DNA from: Rubinisphaera italica
GTDB lineage: Bacteria > Planctomycetota > Planctomycetia > Planctomycetales > Planctomycetaceae
NCBI RefSeq assembly: GCF_007859715.1
Contig: NZ_SJPG01000001.1
Coordinates: 1,452,728 to 1,516,727, forward strand
DNA: 64,000 nucleotides
Reading direction: 5' to 3'
Position numbers and translations under genes: made by a program
Shown: piece by piece, positions 8,483-18,212 of the stretch
Position numbering within the stretch: position 1 is the first letter of the stretch
Layout: each line of letters begins with the position of its first letter
Notes under the pieces: model-generated
Told to the model about the DNA's origin: nothing
Seen by the model: the letters and a program-made list of their open reading frames with translations, nothing else
Databases searched by the model: none

Positions 8483-10681
8483 TCATTGCGTTGGTAGTGT
8501 GTTTCGGTATTCATCCTTGTATAAGCCGATATTCTCGATCGGAATCGTTTCGAATGTTGGAATCTGTATTTGTATCCATGCCTGCATCAGCGTAAGGGAT
8601 TCGCGAGCGGTTAGCGAATCGTCGCCAAGTTCGATCGGCTTCTCTTTGCTGCCGGAAATGTCAGTGAATCCTTTAACTTCGCTCACCTGGGCCTCACCGT
8701 TTGTGCTGACTGCCAGATTGTCAACGATTTCAAATTTATCGAGCAGTTTTTTGACATTGCCATCAAAGCTGCAAACCTGTTTGCTGCAGTTGATGAACGC
8801 GTTGTTGCGAATGGGGTTTCCCAGCGGTTCACGAGGATTCTCGTTCATGATTGCAGCCAGGCGTGGGTAACGAGTACTCCATGGTGCTTGCTTGTAGTTG
8901 AGACGCTCGGCTTTTTCTTCCAGCATCCAACTTGGGTGATCAGGGTTGTTCCATTGCTTCCAGGTCATCCCTCGCGCGTCGATATGTAGACCAATCGGGC
9001 AATCGACAACCAGATTATTTAATACCGGATTATCGCGTCCTCCGCCAATCATGAGGGCGCGGCCTGCGCGATAGAAAATGTTTCCCTCAAGAGTATCTCC
9101 GCTGTCGCAGTCATCCAGATAGATTCCCATCGTGTTGACATGACTTGCATCGCCTCCACCGAGATCGTGAATGAAATTGTGACGGAGGATATTCCCTCTG
9201 CTCGTCCAGTCCCGACCTGTATAGAAAGCCCCAGCATCTCCGGTTTCCATGACGACTCGATAGACATCGTTGAATTCGAACAGATGTTCGTTACCACTAT
9301 ATAAGACGGCATTGTGAGGAGCATCGTGAATACTGTTGTTGCGAACGATCTGTCCACAGCCGTGGACTCCGATCCCAGGTGCATAAGTTCGCTGAAAGAG
9401 GCCGTAATGATGAATATGATTGTTTTCTGCAACATTTTTCGCTGGCGTGAGTGATTGACGATCACCTCCGTTTAAGGAAATTCCTCCGCGACCAATATTG
9501 AAGACATCACAGGAACGAATTGCACCTGAGGTTCCATGAAACGAAATTCCACTTCCCGCCAGATTCGCGACGATACACCCAATAACTTCAAAGTGGTCGG
9601 TATTGCGAATGAGCATCCCGTTGGCGTGGGCATACTGAAAATCCATACCAATCAGTTTGACATGTTTTGTTCCCTCGACCTTGACCAGCGATTGAGTAGA
9701 AGTCGCCAGGACGATCTCAGATGTTGCCAGTTCATTTTCGGGATAAAAATAAAGCCGTTTGTGATTGCGGTCCAGATACCATTCATTGGGGGCATCTAAT
9801 TCTTCGAGAGTATTTAAAGCAAAGAAACGCCGTTTCTTCGCGCCCCAGGTTCCCGCGTTGATGCCGTAGGAATGGGGAGCGGCCAGCTTGATAATTTTTT
9901 TCTCTTTGTCGTAGGAATCAATGCGGATCGCTTCATCGTTCCAGTCATGTGTCCAATATCCATGCAGCCAGACACCCTCTTCCAGATTCCAGCGAGCAGG
10001 TCTAGAATCTTCAAAGACAAATGAACCAGGATGAAGTTTTTTTAAAGCCGGGGCATCAGAATCGGGGCGGGGTAGGCCAGTATCGATTGTCTTGGAGAAT
10101 TCTGCCCAGCTACTATCAGTTTCCCCGGAAATGTTTGGCCAGCGGGACAGTGTCATCGGTTGCTGATCGACATAGAGCCAGGGAGCCGAAGGCGAACCGC
10201 GATAGGCGGTTTTGAATTCGGGGAACGCAGAGGAAATGATTTTGGAAAGATCGCAGACCTTCACTTTGTTGCGAACCGCGGGATCCAGTCGTGACAAAAC
10301 AGCCTCATCAGTTATTTGCTGAAAAGATTCTGCATTCAGCGAAATGCCACCCTGAATCAGAACTTTTCCACCTTTGGCGGCCTGGTAAACAATTGGTCCA
10401 TTTTCAGTGCCGCTATCCTGAGCCGTCAACTCAAACGAGGATTGCTGCGAATAGACTCCCGGATTCACATGCACCGTGACTCCTTCACCTTGTTTGAGGA
10501 TTCCCTCTTTTCGAAGTTGTCGAATTTTATCACGAGCTTGATTTAAAGTTTTGAATGGTTGCTCAGGACTGCCGTCGCTTTCGGCATTGGCATCTGCTGA
10601 GACGTACAGATTCTGTTCTGCAAATGTGAACGAGAGGAATCCAGGGAAAACCAGACAGGAGAGGAATACAAACGCTTTCAA
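8483..10681 (-). CDS. Secreted right-handed parallel beta-helix protein
   Basis: About 732 residues from a TTG at 10681, chosen because CAGAGG lies six bases upstream and a clean signal peptide (KAFVFLSCLVFPGFLSFTFA) follows at once; a GTG at 10762 would add 27 residues that spoil the signal. The mature N-terminus (YVSADANAESDGSPEQPF) is typical of DUF1565/pectate-lyase-like proteins. The region from about residue 340 to 600 contains repeated short turns rich in N, H and G (for example NNSIHDAP and RHNFIHDLGG), the signature of PbH1 coils. Such proteins usually cleave or bind polysaccharides. No lyase or glycosidase catalytic set can be assigned from sequence alone. It is divergent from the sigma factor operon. 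Confidence 0.85.
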   Translation of the reverse strand: MKAFVFLSCLVFPGFLSFTFAEQNLYVSADANAESDGSPEQPFKTLNQARDKIRQLRKEGILKQGEGVTVHVNPGVYSQQSSFELTAQDSGTENGPIVYQAAKGGKVLIQGGISLNAESFQQITDEAVLSRLDPAVRNKVKVCDLSKIISSAFPEFKTAYRGSPSAPWLYVDQQPMTLSRWPNISGETDSSWAEFSKTIDTGLPRPDSDAPALKKLHPGSFVFEDSRPARWNLEEGVWLHGYWTHDWNDEAIRIDSYDKEKKIIKLAAPHSYGINAGTWGAKKRRFFALNTLEELDAPNEWYLDRNHKRLYFYPENELATSEIVLATSTQSLVKVEGTKHVKLIGMDFQYAHANGMLIRNTDHFEVIGCIVANLAGSGISFHGTSGAIRSCDVFNIGRGGISLNGGDRQSLTPAKNVAENNHIHHYGLFQRTYAPGIGVHGCGQIVRNNSIHDAPHNAVLYSGNEHLFEFNDVYRVVMETGDAGAFYTGRDWTSRGNILRHNFIHDLGGGDASHVNTMGIYLDDCDSGDTLEGNIFYRAGRALMIGGGRDNPVLNNLVVDCPIGLHIDARGMTWKQWNNPDHPSWMLEEKAERLNYKQAPWSTRYPRLAAIMNENPREPLGNPIRNNAFINCSKQVCSFDGNVKKLLDKFEIVDNLAVSTNGEAQVSEVKGFTDISGSKEKPIELGDDSLTARESLTLMQAWIQIQIPTFETIPIENIGLYKDEYRNTLPTQ

Positions 10682-11007
10682 GAGGCACCTCTGAGGAGTG
10701 AGAAGATCGCGAGGAAATAGAAAAATGACCTGCGAATAACAGCTATGACCTGCTGAATCCACACATTTTCTTCGTCAATGGTAGCAACTCAGAGAAACGC
10801 ATTCTATTGGTTGAGAGAAATCGATTATCATAAAATGATGTATACATTAGAATTGACTGATCTTAAATGATACCCATCATTCATGTTTCGGAATTCTTTA
10901 AGTTGATGATCAGTAATGAGATATGGCAAATTATAATCTCACTTTAAAGTGGCAATTTACGGATTGAATGGGATTTCTTCATCAATTCATCAAATTTCTT
11001 TCTGTTT
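10682..11007. promoter_or_regulatory. Divergent intergenic region with a perfect 12-bp palindrome
   Basis: This 326-base AT-rich gap separates the beta-helix gene from the sigma factor operon and must hold both promoters. A perfect 12-base palindrome lies at 10940-10951, flanked by a near-repeated decamer (10924-10933 and 10950-10959, TGGCAAATTA versus TGGCAATTTA). This arrangement could be an operator. I could not place -35/-10 boxes with confidence. Confidence 0.35.
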
Positions 11008-11649
11008 ATGGGTAACCTGTCGGAAATAACTGCCATATCTTTATGTATGAATGCTTATGAGATGAATGATATTAATGATCATCAGCTTGAAAAGGCGATT
11101 TGTCGCACCCAAAAAGGGGAGCCAGCCGCTTTTGAGATCGTGGTGCGCAGGTTTGAGGCACCATTACGGGCATGGCTGGCGGGACACGTTCCGCCCGGAA
11201 TCGATGTTGATGAGGTCGCTCAACGGACATTTGTCGCAGCCTACACTCGGCTGGAGGAATATACACCAGGAACGCAATTTGGTTCGTGGTTATTCACCAT
11301 TGCGAATTATCAACTCAAAACAGAACTGACACGATTAAGACGAGTCGCGGATTACCATGCCCGCTACGCACCCGATTTACTGCAGCGTGAACTGGAAAGA
11401 AGAAGTTCGGAACCACCGGAGATATTTGTTGAGCGACTCGATTATCTCAAAGTTTGTGTAGATTCACTGGGCGAGCATCTTCGCAGGTTTATCACCTGGC
11501 GTTACGAAGAAGAAATTCCTCTGGACGAGATGGCATCCCGTTGTGGTCGATCTGTGGCGGCGGTGAAAAAACAACTCTGGTTAATTCGTCAAAAGTTACA
11601 GCAGTGCGTTGAAAATCGAGTCGCCGCTGCAGAGGGAGAGCTGTCATGA
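11008..11649 (+). CDS. ECF-like RNA polymerase sigma factor
   Basis: Up to 213 residues. Region 2 is visible at about 30-95 (AFEIVVRRFEAPLRAWL, then DEVAQRTFVAAYTRL and the FGSWLFTIANY segment). Region 4 is at about 150-200, with a helix-turn-helix ending in GRSVAAVKKQLWLIRQKL. It would direct RNA polymerase to a small set of promoters, most likely its own operon. The start is uncertain: no ribosome site precedes the first ATG, and in-frame ATGs at 11047 and 11062 would remove 13 or 18 residues before the conserved part. Its stop overlaps the ATG of the FecR gene by four bases, a typical sigma/regulator coupling. The planctomycete type, with a FecR partner and PSD1/DUF1501 targets, is common. 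Confidence 0.92.
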   Translation: MGNLSEITAISLCMNAYEMNDINDHQLEKAICRTQKGEPAAFEIVVRRFEAPLRAWLAGHVPPGIDVDEVAQRTFVAAYTRLEEYTPGTQFGSWLFTIANYQLKTELTRLRRVADYHARYAPDLLQRELERRSSEPPEIFVERLDYLKVCVDSLGEHLRRFITWRYEEEIPLDEMASRCGRSVAAVKKQLWLIRQKLQQCVENRVAAAEGELS

Positions 11650-13448
11650 AAAATCAGGAACGCTTTGCCGAGTTGTTCACCGATTACCTGGAAGGGGAAC
11701 TCGATGATGCCGCGCTAACGGAATTGCGAGAACTGCTTGCATCGGATGAGAGTCTGTTGAAATCTGCGGCTGATCTCTATCAGACTCATCATCTGTTGGG
11801 CATGGTCGTTGATGGGACGCAGTCTCGAAAAGAAAAATTCATCCGTGAAACGCTCTCTCGTTTGCCAGTCGATACTGGAAATTTCGTCAGTCAGGTGATG
11901 GCTGACATCGATCAAATTTCAAATGATGGTCAAGTCGTTCGTCATTCAATCAAACCGCTGTCGAACATGACTTCTGAAAATTCGCGACTGGAAAAGCGTA
12001 AGTTGCATCGAGGCTTGATCACCACGGCTTTAATTGCAGTTCTGGCTCTCTCCGCGTATTCCTTCCGGTCCAATAAAAATACAGGTCTGGCTGGAAAAGT
12101 TCCCAATCCTTCAACAGAGGATGTGACACAAAGCGAAGCGCGGTTTGCACACATGGCTCATGCAAAGTTTTTTGGTGAGTTATTGCCTCCCGTTAATTCG
12201 GCACTCGCTTTTGGTCGCGACTATGTTCTGATGAGCGGTCTGGTGGAAATTGAGTTTCCGGAAGGTGCATCAGCCATTCTGGAAGGCCCGGCTGTGTTTC
12301 GGGTACTGACTGATGAATGTCTCGCGCTCGATGTCGGACGATGCAGTGTGCATGCCCCCGATGGAGCCGAAGGGTTTCGTATTGAAACGCCTGTGACAAG
12401 CGTTGTCGATCGTGGGACGCGTTTTGCGATCAGTGTTTCCGAAACGAGTGAAACCGAAGTGCAGGTGATTGAGGGAGCCGCAGATGTTTATCAGAAACCT
12501 GATCGGCCAACTGGCCAGATTGGATTGAAGCAGCAATCACAGCAGAAGTTTCAGGTGCGGATGGCCAGCAATGAGGCGCAGTCATTCACTCATTTAGGTA
12601 AGTTTTCAGCAGACGCAGTCCCGTTCAATTCCAGTGTTTATCATCGTCAGTTACCCGACAGGGTGATTTCCTATCAGGCGACAAAAGATGCCAATGGAAG
12701 GGCTGAGATGCTCACAAGTGTTAGACTTCAACGCGGCGGTATAATTTACGATATCCCAGTCGAGGATTTGATTCCTATCGAGGTGATTTCGTTCACTGGA
12801 CATTCCGGGCACGCTCATGTTGCGACAAAAGGATTGCTCCCGTCCCATCGCAGCGAGACTTCTTCCGACTATAGTCTGATCACTGGAGTCATTAATCCGG
12901 ATGGCAGCCGGGAACCGCTTACGTCTGATCCCGTGCTGAGTGAATCGGGGGATCCAGGGAAATCTGAAACGCCGGGAATGGCGATCCATTTTAAGTCTCC
13001 TGTCATCAACGGACCCGGTCCGGACGTGGTCTTCTTTGATCTGCAAACATTTGGAAATCCACCTGAGGGCGATGCTTTTCATGTCAGTCCACTCAAATTT
13101 ACAGAGGGATTGAAATCTCACACGATCCACGCATACGATTTAACAATGGAATCACCAGCAGCTCTCGATCTGCAGGGGTTTCAGATCCATATGTTTGAAG
13201 AAAAGGTGAAGTCTCTGGAGATGCTTGAGACTGCCCAGTGTGCTTCTCGTTTTGCGGGTATGAAATTCCGTGGTCTGGCTGTGGGAATCGACTTGTCAGA
13301 TCTGGGGTATGAAAACGGGGATAGTGTGGACGGACTATTCATTCAGGATGCAATGGATGATGTTCACAATGTCGACCCCGTGTTCATTGGAGGGCTTCCC
13401 TCACAACTTGAGGTTCAAAATATAAAACCAGGAAAGTCATTAAGATGA
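11646..13448 (+). CDS. FecR-domain membrane protein, probable regulator of the sigma factor
   Basis: 600 residues. The N-terminus (about 1-60) is an acidic helical segment with DYLEGELDDAALTELRELL, resembling cytoplasmic anti-sigma heads. A single membrane helix lies at about 118-140. After it comes a FecR domain (about 190-285), with the phrases SGLVEIEFPEGASAILEGP and RIETPVTSVVDRGTRFA. The C-terminal half (about 330-600) is unassigned and probably a periplasmic ligand-binding or surface domain. The family role is to relay an outside signal to an ECF sigma factor; the four-base overlap with the sigma gene supports pairing. There is no CxxC zinc site, so it is not a ZAS-type anti-sigma factor. 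Its stop overlaps the start of the PSD1 gene by four bases. Confidence 0.85.
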   Translation: MKNQERFAELFTDYLEGELDDAALTELRELLASDESLLKSAADLYQTHHLLGMVVDGTQSRKEKFIRETLSRLPVDTGNFVSQVMADIDQISNDGQVVRHSIKPLSNMTSENSRLEKRKLHRGLITTALIAVLALSAYSFRSNKNTGLAGKVPNPSTEDVTQSEARFAHMAHAKFFGELLPPVNSALAFGRDYVLMSGLVEIEFPEGASAILEGPAVFRVLTDECLALDVGRCSVHAPDGAEGFRIETPVTSVVDRGTRFAISVSETSETEVQVIEGAADVYQKPDRPTGQIGLKQQSQQKFQVRMASNEAQSFTHLGKFSADAVPFNSSVYHRQLPDRVISYQATKDANGRAEMLTSVRLQRGGIIYDIPVEDLIPIEVISFTGHSGHAHVATKGLLPSHRSETSSDYSLITGVINPDGSREPLTSDPVLSESGDPGKSETPGMAIHFKSPVINGPGPDVVFFDLQTFGNPPEGDAFHVSPLKFTEGLKSHTIHAYDLTMESPAALDLQGFQIHMFEEKVKSLEMLETAQCASRFAGMKFRGLAVGIDLSDLGYENGDSVDGLFIQDAMDDVHNVDPVFIGGLPSQLEVQNIKPGKSLR

Positions 13449-16400
13449 TTCAGGAAATAACTTCGAAACGATTACCGTTTCAAATCGCATTGATGCTCGT
13501 TGTTGTTCTATGTGGGACAACAGCTTTCGCTGAGGATATGTCCGTTGAAAAACTAAAGTTTTTTGAAACGCATGTTCGGCCTCTGCTGGCTCAGCATTGC
13601 CTGGAGTGTCACAGTGCTGAGAGTCAGAAGGGTGAGCTTCGGCTCGATTCACTTTCCGCCATGATGAAGGGTGGGGAATCTGAAGAACCAGCTGTCGTAC
13701 CGGGACATCCCAACGAAGGGATGCTGCTCAGTGCGATCAAGTATGAATCTTATGAAATGCCGCCCCAGGGGCAGCTTCCGGAGAAAGAGATCGCGATCCT
13801 CGAAAAGTGGATTCAGATGGGAGCTCCCTGGCCGGGCGATGATGACTCGCTGATCGTTCGGATGGATAGTGATCGATTAACAGAAGAAGACCGCAAGTGG
13901 TGGGCTGTTCAACCTGTTGTTGAGCCAGCCATTCCAGAGTCCGGTGCAGGCTGGGCGCGGAATGAGATTGATCGATTTATTGCCGCAAAGTTGGAAGCAA
14001 ATGAGTTACAACCAGCTCGCGAAGCGGATCGTCATGAACTGGTCCGAAGAGCCTATTTCGATTTGCATGGATTGCCGCCGACTCCCGAACAGGTTGATGC
14101 ATTTGTCAATGATGATCGTCCTGATGCCTGGCCGCGATTAATTCGTGAGCTGCTCGATAGTCCGCGATACGGCGAGCGTTGGGCACAGCACTGGCTGGAT
14201 GTTGTTCGCTACGCCGACAGCGATGGCTATAACGAGGACGCGTTTCGACCAGATGCCAGTACGTTTCGTGATTATGTGGTTCGTTCATTGAACGACAACA
14301 AACCCTACGATCAGTTCGTTCGTGAGCAATTAGCGGGAGACGAAATTGCTCCTGATGATCCCGAGGCCTTTATCGGGACTGCTTTTTTGCGTCATGGTGT
14401 GTACGAATGGAATCAACGCAATGCAACCATGCAATGGGATCTGATCGTCAATGAAATGACACGGGTCACAGGTGAGGCGTTTCTGGGAATTGGGATCGGG
14501 TGTGCTCAGTGCCACGATCACAAATTCGATCCGATTTTACAGAAGGATTATTTCGGTTTACAGGCGTTTCTTTCTTCAGTTGCCTGGCCTCTGGATAAAC
14601 CGCTGGCAACTCCCGCAGAAATTGCTGCTTACGAAAAAAAACAGCAGGAATGGGAGGAAGCAACTCAGGCGATACGCGATGAAATGCATTCGTTGGCCAA
14701 AGCCGAGTTTGATAGCAAGCAGAAATACACCGTCGGTCAATTTCCGGACGATGTTCAGGAGATCTACAATAAGCCCGAGTCGGAAAAAACGACTTACGAA
14801 AAGCAGATCTCCTATCTGGTATATCGTCAAGCCAATCGAGCTGCGACGCGATATGACTACGAAAAAGCACTGAAGAAGAAACCGGAAAAACTGGCCCGGT
14901 ATAAGGAATTGAAAGAGGAATTGAAGAAATTCGATTCTCTCAAACCAGCTCCATTACCCAAAGCATTTGTTGCGACTGATGTCAGTTCCGAACCTGCTCC
15001 GACATATCTGATGACACGGACAACTAAAGAAGCTGTTGAGCCAGCGTTTCTGACTTTGCTGGAACAGGAACCGAAGATCGAACCATTGCCGAACAGCACA
15101 GGGCGCAGGACGGCTTTAGCCAACTGGATCGCCGATGAGAAAAATCCGTTCTCGACACGGGTGATTGTGAATCGGTTGTGGCAACATCATTTTGGATTTG
15201 GAATCGTTCCGACACCGAACGACTTCGGCACACTGGGCGAAGCGCCCAGCCATCCCAAGTTGCTCGACTGGCTGACGCTTCGGTTCCTCGAAGGAGACTG
15301 GCAGATGAAGTCGCTGCACGAGTTGATCATGAACAGCGCCGCCTATCGCCAGACTGCACAGCGTGAGCCTGGCGAAATGGAAAATAATGTCGACCCGACA
15401 AATCGATTGTTATGGCGATTCCCTCCGCAACGACTCGATGCCGAACAGGTTCGCGATGCGATGCTGGCGATCTCGGGAGAACTGAAGTTTCGTGAAGGTG
15501 GTTCTGCAGTCAGCGGCACGACCCCTTATCGCAGTGTTTATGTTAAAAGGATGCGAAATCGACCCGATGAAATGTTGTGCGGGTTCGATGCACCACTCTG
15601 TTTTGAATCGGCTCCTGATCGAATCTCTACGACGACTCCAATTCAATCGCTATTGCTGGTCAATGGAGACTGGACACTGAGTCGTGCACAGGCTTTTGCC
15701 AAACGATTGCTCGCTGGCAAGCATGAGTTTGGAACTGATGAAGTTCGTTCCGCCTATCGACTGGTTTACAACCGGGACGCAACGCAGGACGAAGTGGATA
15801 TGGCACTCAGCTTTATTCAGCATCAAACTTCAGTGATACCCAGCCCGGAAGTCGAGCATAAGTATCCGGATGAAACAGGCTTGAGACCAATTGCTCAGCA
15901 TTTTAATGCGGTCAAGGATGTGGAACTGGGAGCTAAAACACTCTGGATTCAACCCGACAGCCGCTTCGAGCGATTGCAGGTTCTCAGTGCGGACGAGCTT
16001 GACGACCATTTCACCGTAGAAGCGATTGTGAATCTCGATCGCATTTATACCGATGCCAGTGTGAATACGCTGCTCTCCCGCTGGAATGGTAGCACGAAAA
16101 CAAATGGGTGGAATATCGGTGTGACCAGTCAAAAGTCATCCTATCAGCCGCAAAACTTCATCGTGCAATTGATCGGACGCAATTTCCAGGATGAACCAAC
16201 TTACGAAGTGGTTGCTTCCGGTTTGCAATTCCCACTCAACAAACCGGTTTATGTCGCCGCAGTCATTTCCGCAAGCACATCCAAAGAGAATCCAACCAGC
16301 GGAACAGTCACGTTCTACATGAAAGATTTGTCCGATCCCAATGCGAAGCTGGAAACTTCGACTGTCGAAACCTCTGTCGTCAGTCATATTCAAAATCCTG

Positions 16401-16711
16401 CAATGAAATTGATTGCTGGTGGTCGAGATGCCTCAGGCCATTTGTGGGATGGACAGATTGCACGACTGGCTGTCAGCAGAGGTACGTTGTCGCAGGAGCA
16501 GCTTCTGATTGACAAGAAATCTGATACTTCCAGCCGCATTTTCGATTGGAGGTTCAATGGTGACGATGGCGAACATCCTGCCACAAATACCGCATGGCTT
16601 CGACGAAGTTCGACAGGCAACGTGACGGCTGTTTCAGAAGAAACATTTGGAGCGGTCACGGACTTCTGTCATGCCCTTTTCAATTCCAACGAATTCCTCT
16701 ACCTGCAATAG
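13445..16711 (+). CDS. PSD1 / planctomycete cytochrome C protein with internal LamG-like domain
   Basis: 1088 residues with a signal peptide (about 1-30). Order of parts: planctomycete cytochrome C domain with CLECH at 52-56 and the paired motif GGESEEPAVVPG; DUF1549 from about 175 to 380, containing a second CxxCH (CAQCH); a Lys/Glu-rich helical insert at about 400-500; DUF1553 from about 550 to 790. A concanavalin A/LamG-like stretch (about 810-1060) is inserted before the last DUF1553 piece, which ends the protein (FNSNEFLYLQ). Two CxxCH motifs predict covalent haem and an exported electron-transfer or redox enzyme, but the reaction of this family is unknown. It is the third gene of the sigma/FecR operon, overlapping the FecR stop by four bases, and is followed 10 bases later by its DUF1501 partner. 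Confidence 0.9.
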   Translation: MIQEITSKRLPFQIALMLVVVLCGTTAFAEDMSVEKLKFFETHVRPLLAQHCLECHSAESQKGELRLDSLSAMMKGGESEEPAVVPGHPNEGMLLSAIKYESYEMPPQGQLPEKEIAILEKWIQMGAPWPGDDDSLIVRMDSDRLTEEDRKWWAVQPVVEPAIPESGAGWARNEIDRFIAAKLEANELQPAREADRHELVRRAYFDLHGLPPTPEQVDAFVNDDRPDAWPRLIRELLDSPRYGERWAQHWLDVVRYADSDGYNEDAFRPDASTFRDYVVRSLNDNKPYDQFVREQLAGDEIAPDDPEAFIGTAFLRHGVYEWNQRNATMQWDLIVNEMTRVTGEAFLGIGIGCAQCHDHKFDPILQKDYFGLQAFLSSVAWPLDKPLATPAEIAAYEKKQQEWEEATQAIRDEMHSLAKAEFDSKQKYTVGQFPDDVQEIYNKPESEKTTYEKQISYLVYRQANRAATRYDYEKALKKKPEKLARYKELKEELKKFDSLKPAPLPKAFVATDVSSEPAPTYLMTRTTKEAVEPAFLTLLEQEPKIEPLPNSTGRRTALANWIADEKNPFSTRVIVNRLWQHHFGFGIVPTPNDFGTLGEAPSHPKLLDWLTLRFLEGDWQMKSLHELIMNSAAYRQTAQREPGEMENNVDPTNRLLWRFPPQRLDAEQVRDAMLAISGELKFREGGSAVSGTTPYRSVYVKRMRNRPDEMLCGFDAPLCFESAPDRISTTTPIQSLLLVNGDWTLSRAQAFAKRLLAGKHEFGTDEVRSAYRLVYNRDATQDEVDMALSFIQHQTSVIPSPEVEHKYPDETGLRPIAQHFNAVKDVELGAKTLWIQPDSRFERLQVLSADELDDHFTVEAIVNLDRIYTDASVNTLLSRWNGSTKTNGWNIGVTSQKSSYQPQNFIVQLIGRNFQDEPTYEVVASGLQFPLNKPVYVAAVISASTSKENPTSGTVTFYMKDLSDPNAKLETSTVETSVVSHIQNPAMKLIAGGRDASGHLWDGQIARLAVSRGTLSQEQLLIDKKSDTSSRIFDWRFNGDDGEHPATNTAWLRRSSTGNVTAVSEETFGAVTDFCHALFNSNEFLYLQ

Positions 16712-16721
16712 GTGATTAATC

Positions 16722-18149
16722 ATGAGTTGTAATAATATCGAATTATCGACATCACGACGTGACTTCCTGTGCAATACGGGAGGTGGTTTTGGTGCATTGG
16801 CATTTGCAGCCCTGAGCGGGCAATCGCTGATGGCAGCCGGGACTGAAAACCCGGTTGCGGACAAGATTCCTGAACGTATTGGGAAAGCGAAAAATGTCAT
16901 CTGGCTGTTCATGGAAGGGGGACCTAGTCACCTCGACCTGTTCGATTATAAACCGGCGGTCAATGAACTGGCCGGGAAGCCACTGCCCGACAGTTTTCCA
17001 CGTCCTGTGACCGCGATGGGGGAGGCCAATTCTCCCATCCTCGAATGCAAACGCAAATGGGAACGGCACGGGGAAAGTGGATTGTGGATTTCAGACTGGT
17101 TCCCGCATCACAGTAAGATTGCTGATGAATTGTGCGTGATTCATTCCTGTGTTTCTGACGGGATCAATCATGCGGGTGGTGTCTGTCAGATGAATACCGG
17201 AGCGGTGTTTGGCGGTCGGCCTTCACTCGGTGCCTGGGTCTCTTATGGTCTTGGTCATGAGAGTGAAAGCTTACCTGGATTCGTTGTGATGAAGGACAGC
17301 TCTGCGATGGTGGTCAATGGAGCCCGCGCCTGGGGATCGGGATTCATGCCTTCGAGTCATCAGGGAGTTTTATTCGAACCGGGTGTGGAGCCATTACGAA
17401 ATCTGAACAATCCGAAAAATGTGACTTCTACGCAGCAGCAGGGCAAGCTCGATTTTATCAATCAGCTCAATCGTCGACATTATGTCGGTCGCGAATCCAA
17501 TACCGAACTTGAAGCTCGAATCAACAGTTACGAGATGGCTGCCCGTATGCAGACGACCGCACCCGAAGCGATTGATCTGGAGCAGGAACCCGAGCACATC
17601 AAATCCATGTACGGGATGGATCAGAAAGAGACCGAAGTTTACGGCCGCCAGTGCTTGCTCGCTCGAAGACTTGTCGAGCGCGGTGTGCGTTTCATTCAGC
17701 TCTACTCCGGAGCGGGGAGCAAATGGGATAGTCACAGCAATATTGAGTCGAACCATTCGCGACTTTGTAAAGGTGTCGACCAGCCGATTGCCGCTTTGAT
17801 AGCTGACCTCAAACAGCGTGGTCTGCTGGATGAAACTCTCGTCATCTGGGGAGGTGAATTCGGTCGAACACCAATGAGCGAGAAGGGGACTGGTCGCGAT
17901 CATAACCCGACAGGTTTCACTATGTGGATGGCTGGTGGCGGAGTCAAAGGGGGCCAGACAATTGGAGCGACCGATGAAGTTGGCCTGTATGCCGTCGAAG
18001 ACAAACTGCACGTGCACGATATTCATGCGACAACAATGGCTCTACTCGGAATGGACCACACGAAAGTTGTTTATATGCACAAAGGCCGTCCTGAACGCGT
18101 CGACCTCAATGAAGGACATGTGCATTCAGAACTTGTCACGGGTGTTTGA
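16722..18149 (+). CDS. DUF1501 protein with Tat signal, sulfatase-like fold
   Basis: 475 residues. The N-terminus has a twin-arginine signal (SRRDFLCNTGGG, about 11-22) followed by a hydrophobic stretch, so it is exported folded, which suggests a bound cofactor or metal. The body shows DUF1501 landmarks: VIWLFMEGGPSHLDLFDYKP near the start, WDSH in the middle, and GEFGRTPMSEKGTGRDHNP near the end. These Asp/His positions resemble the metal centre of alkaline phosphatase/sulfatase-fold enzymes. The activity of the family is unknown. The gene starts 10 bases after the PSD1 stop, with an AGGTGAT ribosome site. Such PSD1-DUF1501 pairs recur widely in planctomycete genomes, which suggests that the products work together. 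Confidence 0.9.
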   Translation: MSCNNIELSTSRRDFLCNTGGGFGALAFAALSGQSLMAAGTENPVADKIPERIGKAKNVIWLFMEGGPSHLDLFDYKPAVNELAGKPLPDSFPRPVTAMGEANSPILECKRKWERHGESGLWISDWFPHHSKIADELCVIHSCVSDGINHAGGVCQMNTGAVFGGRPSLGAWVSYGLGHESESLPGFVVMKDSSAMVVNGARAWGSGFMPSSHQGVLFEPGVEPLRNLNNPKNVTSTQQQGKLDFINQLNRRHYVGRESNTELEARINSYEMAARMQTTAPEAIDLEQEPEHIKSMYGMDQKETEVYGRQCLLARRLVERGVRFIQLYSGAGSKWDSHSNIESNHSRLCKGVDQPIAALIADLKQRGLLDETLVIWGGEFGRTPMSEKGTGRDHNPTGFTMWMAGGGVKGGQTIGATDEVGLYAVEDKLHVHDIHATTMALLGMDHTKVVYMHKGRPERVDLNEGHVHSELVTGV

Positions 18150-18212
18150 GTCGATCGTTGATTTCGAAGAGTAAATTCCAACTCGAATCGTCGAGTGAAA
18201 GGCTATAAATAA

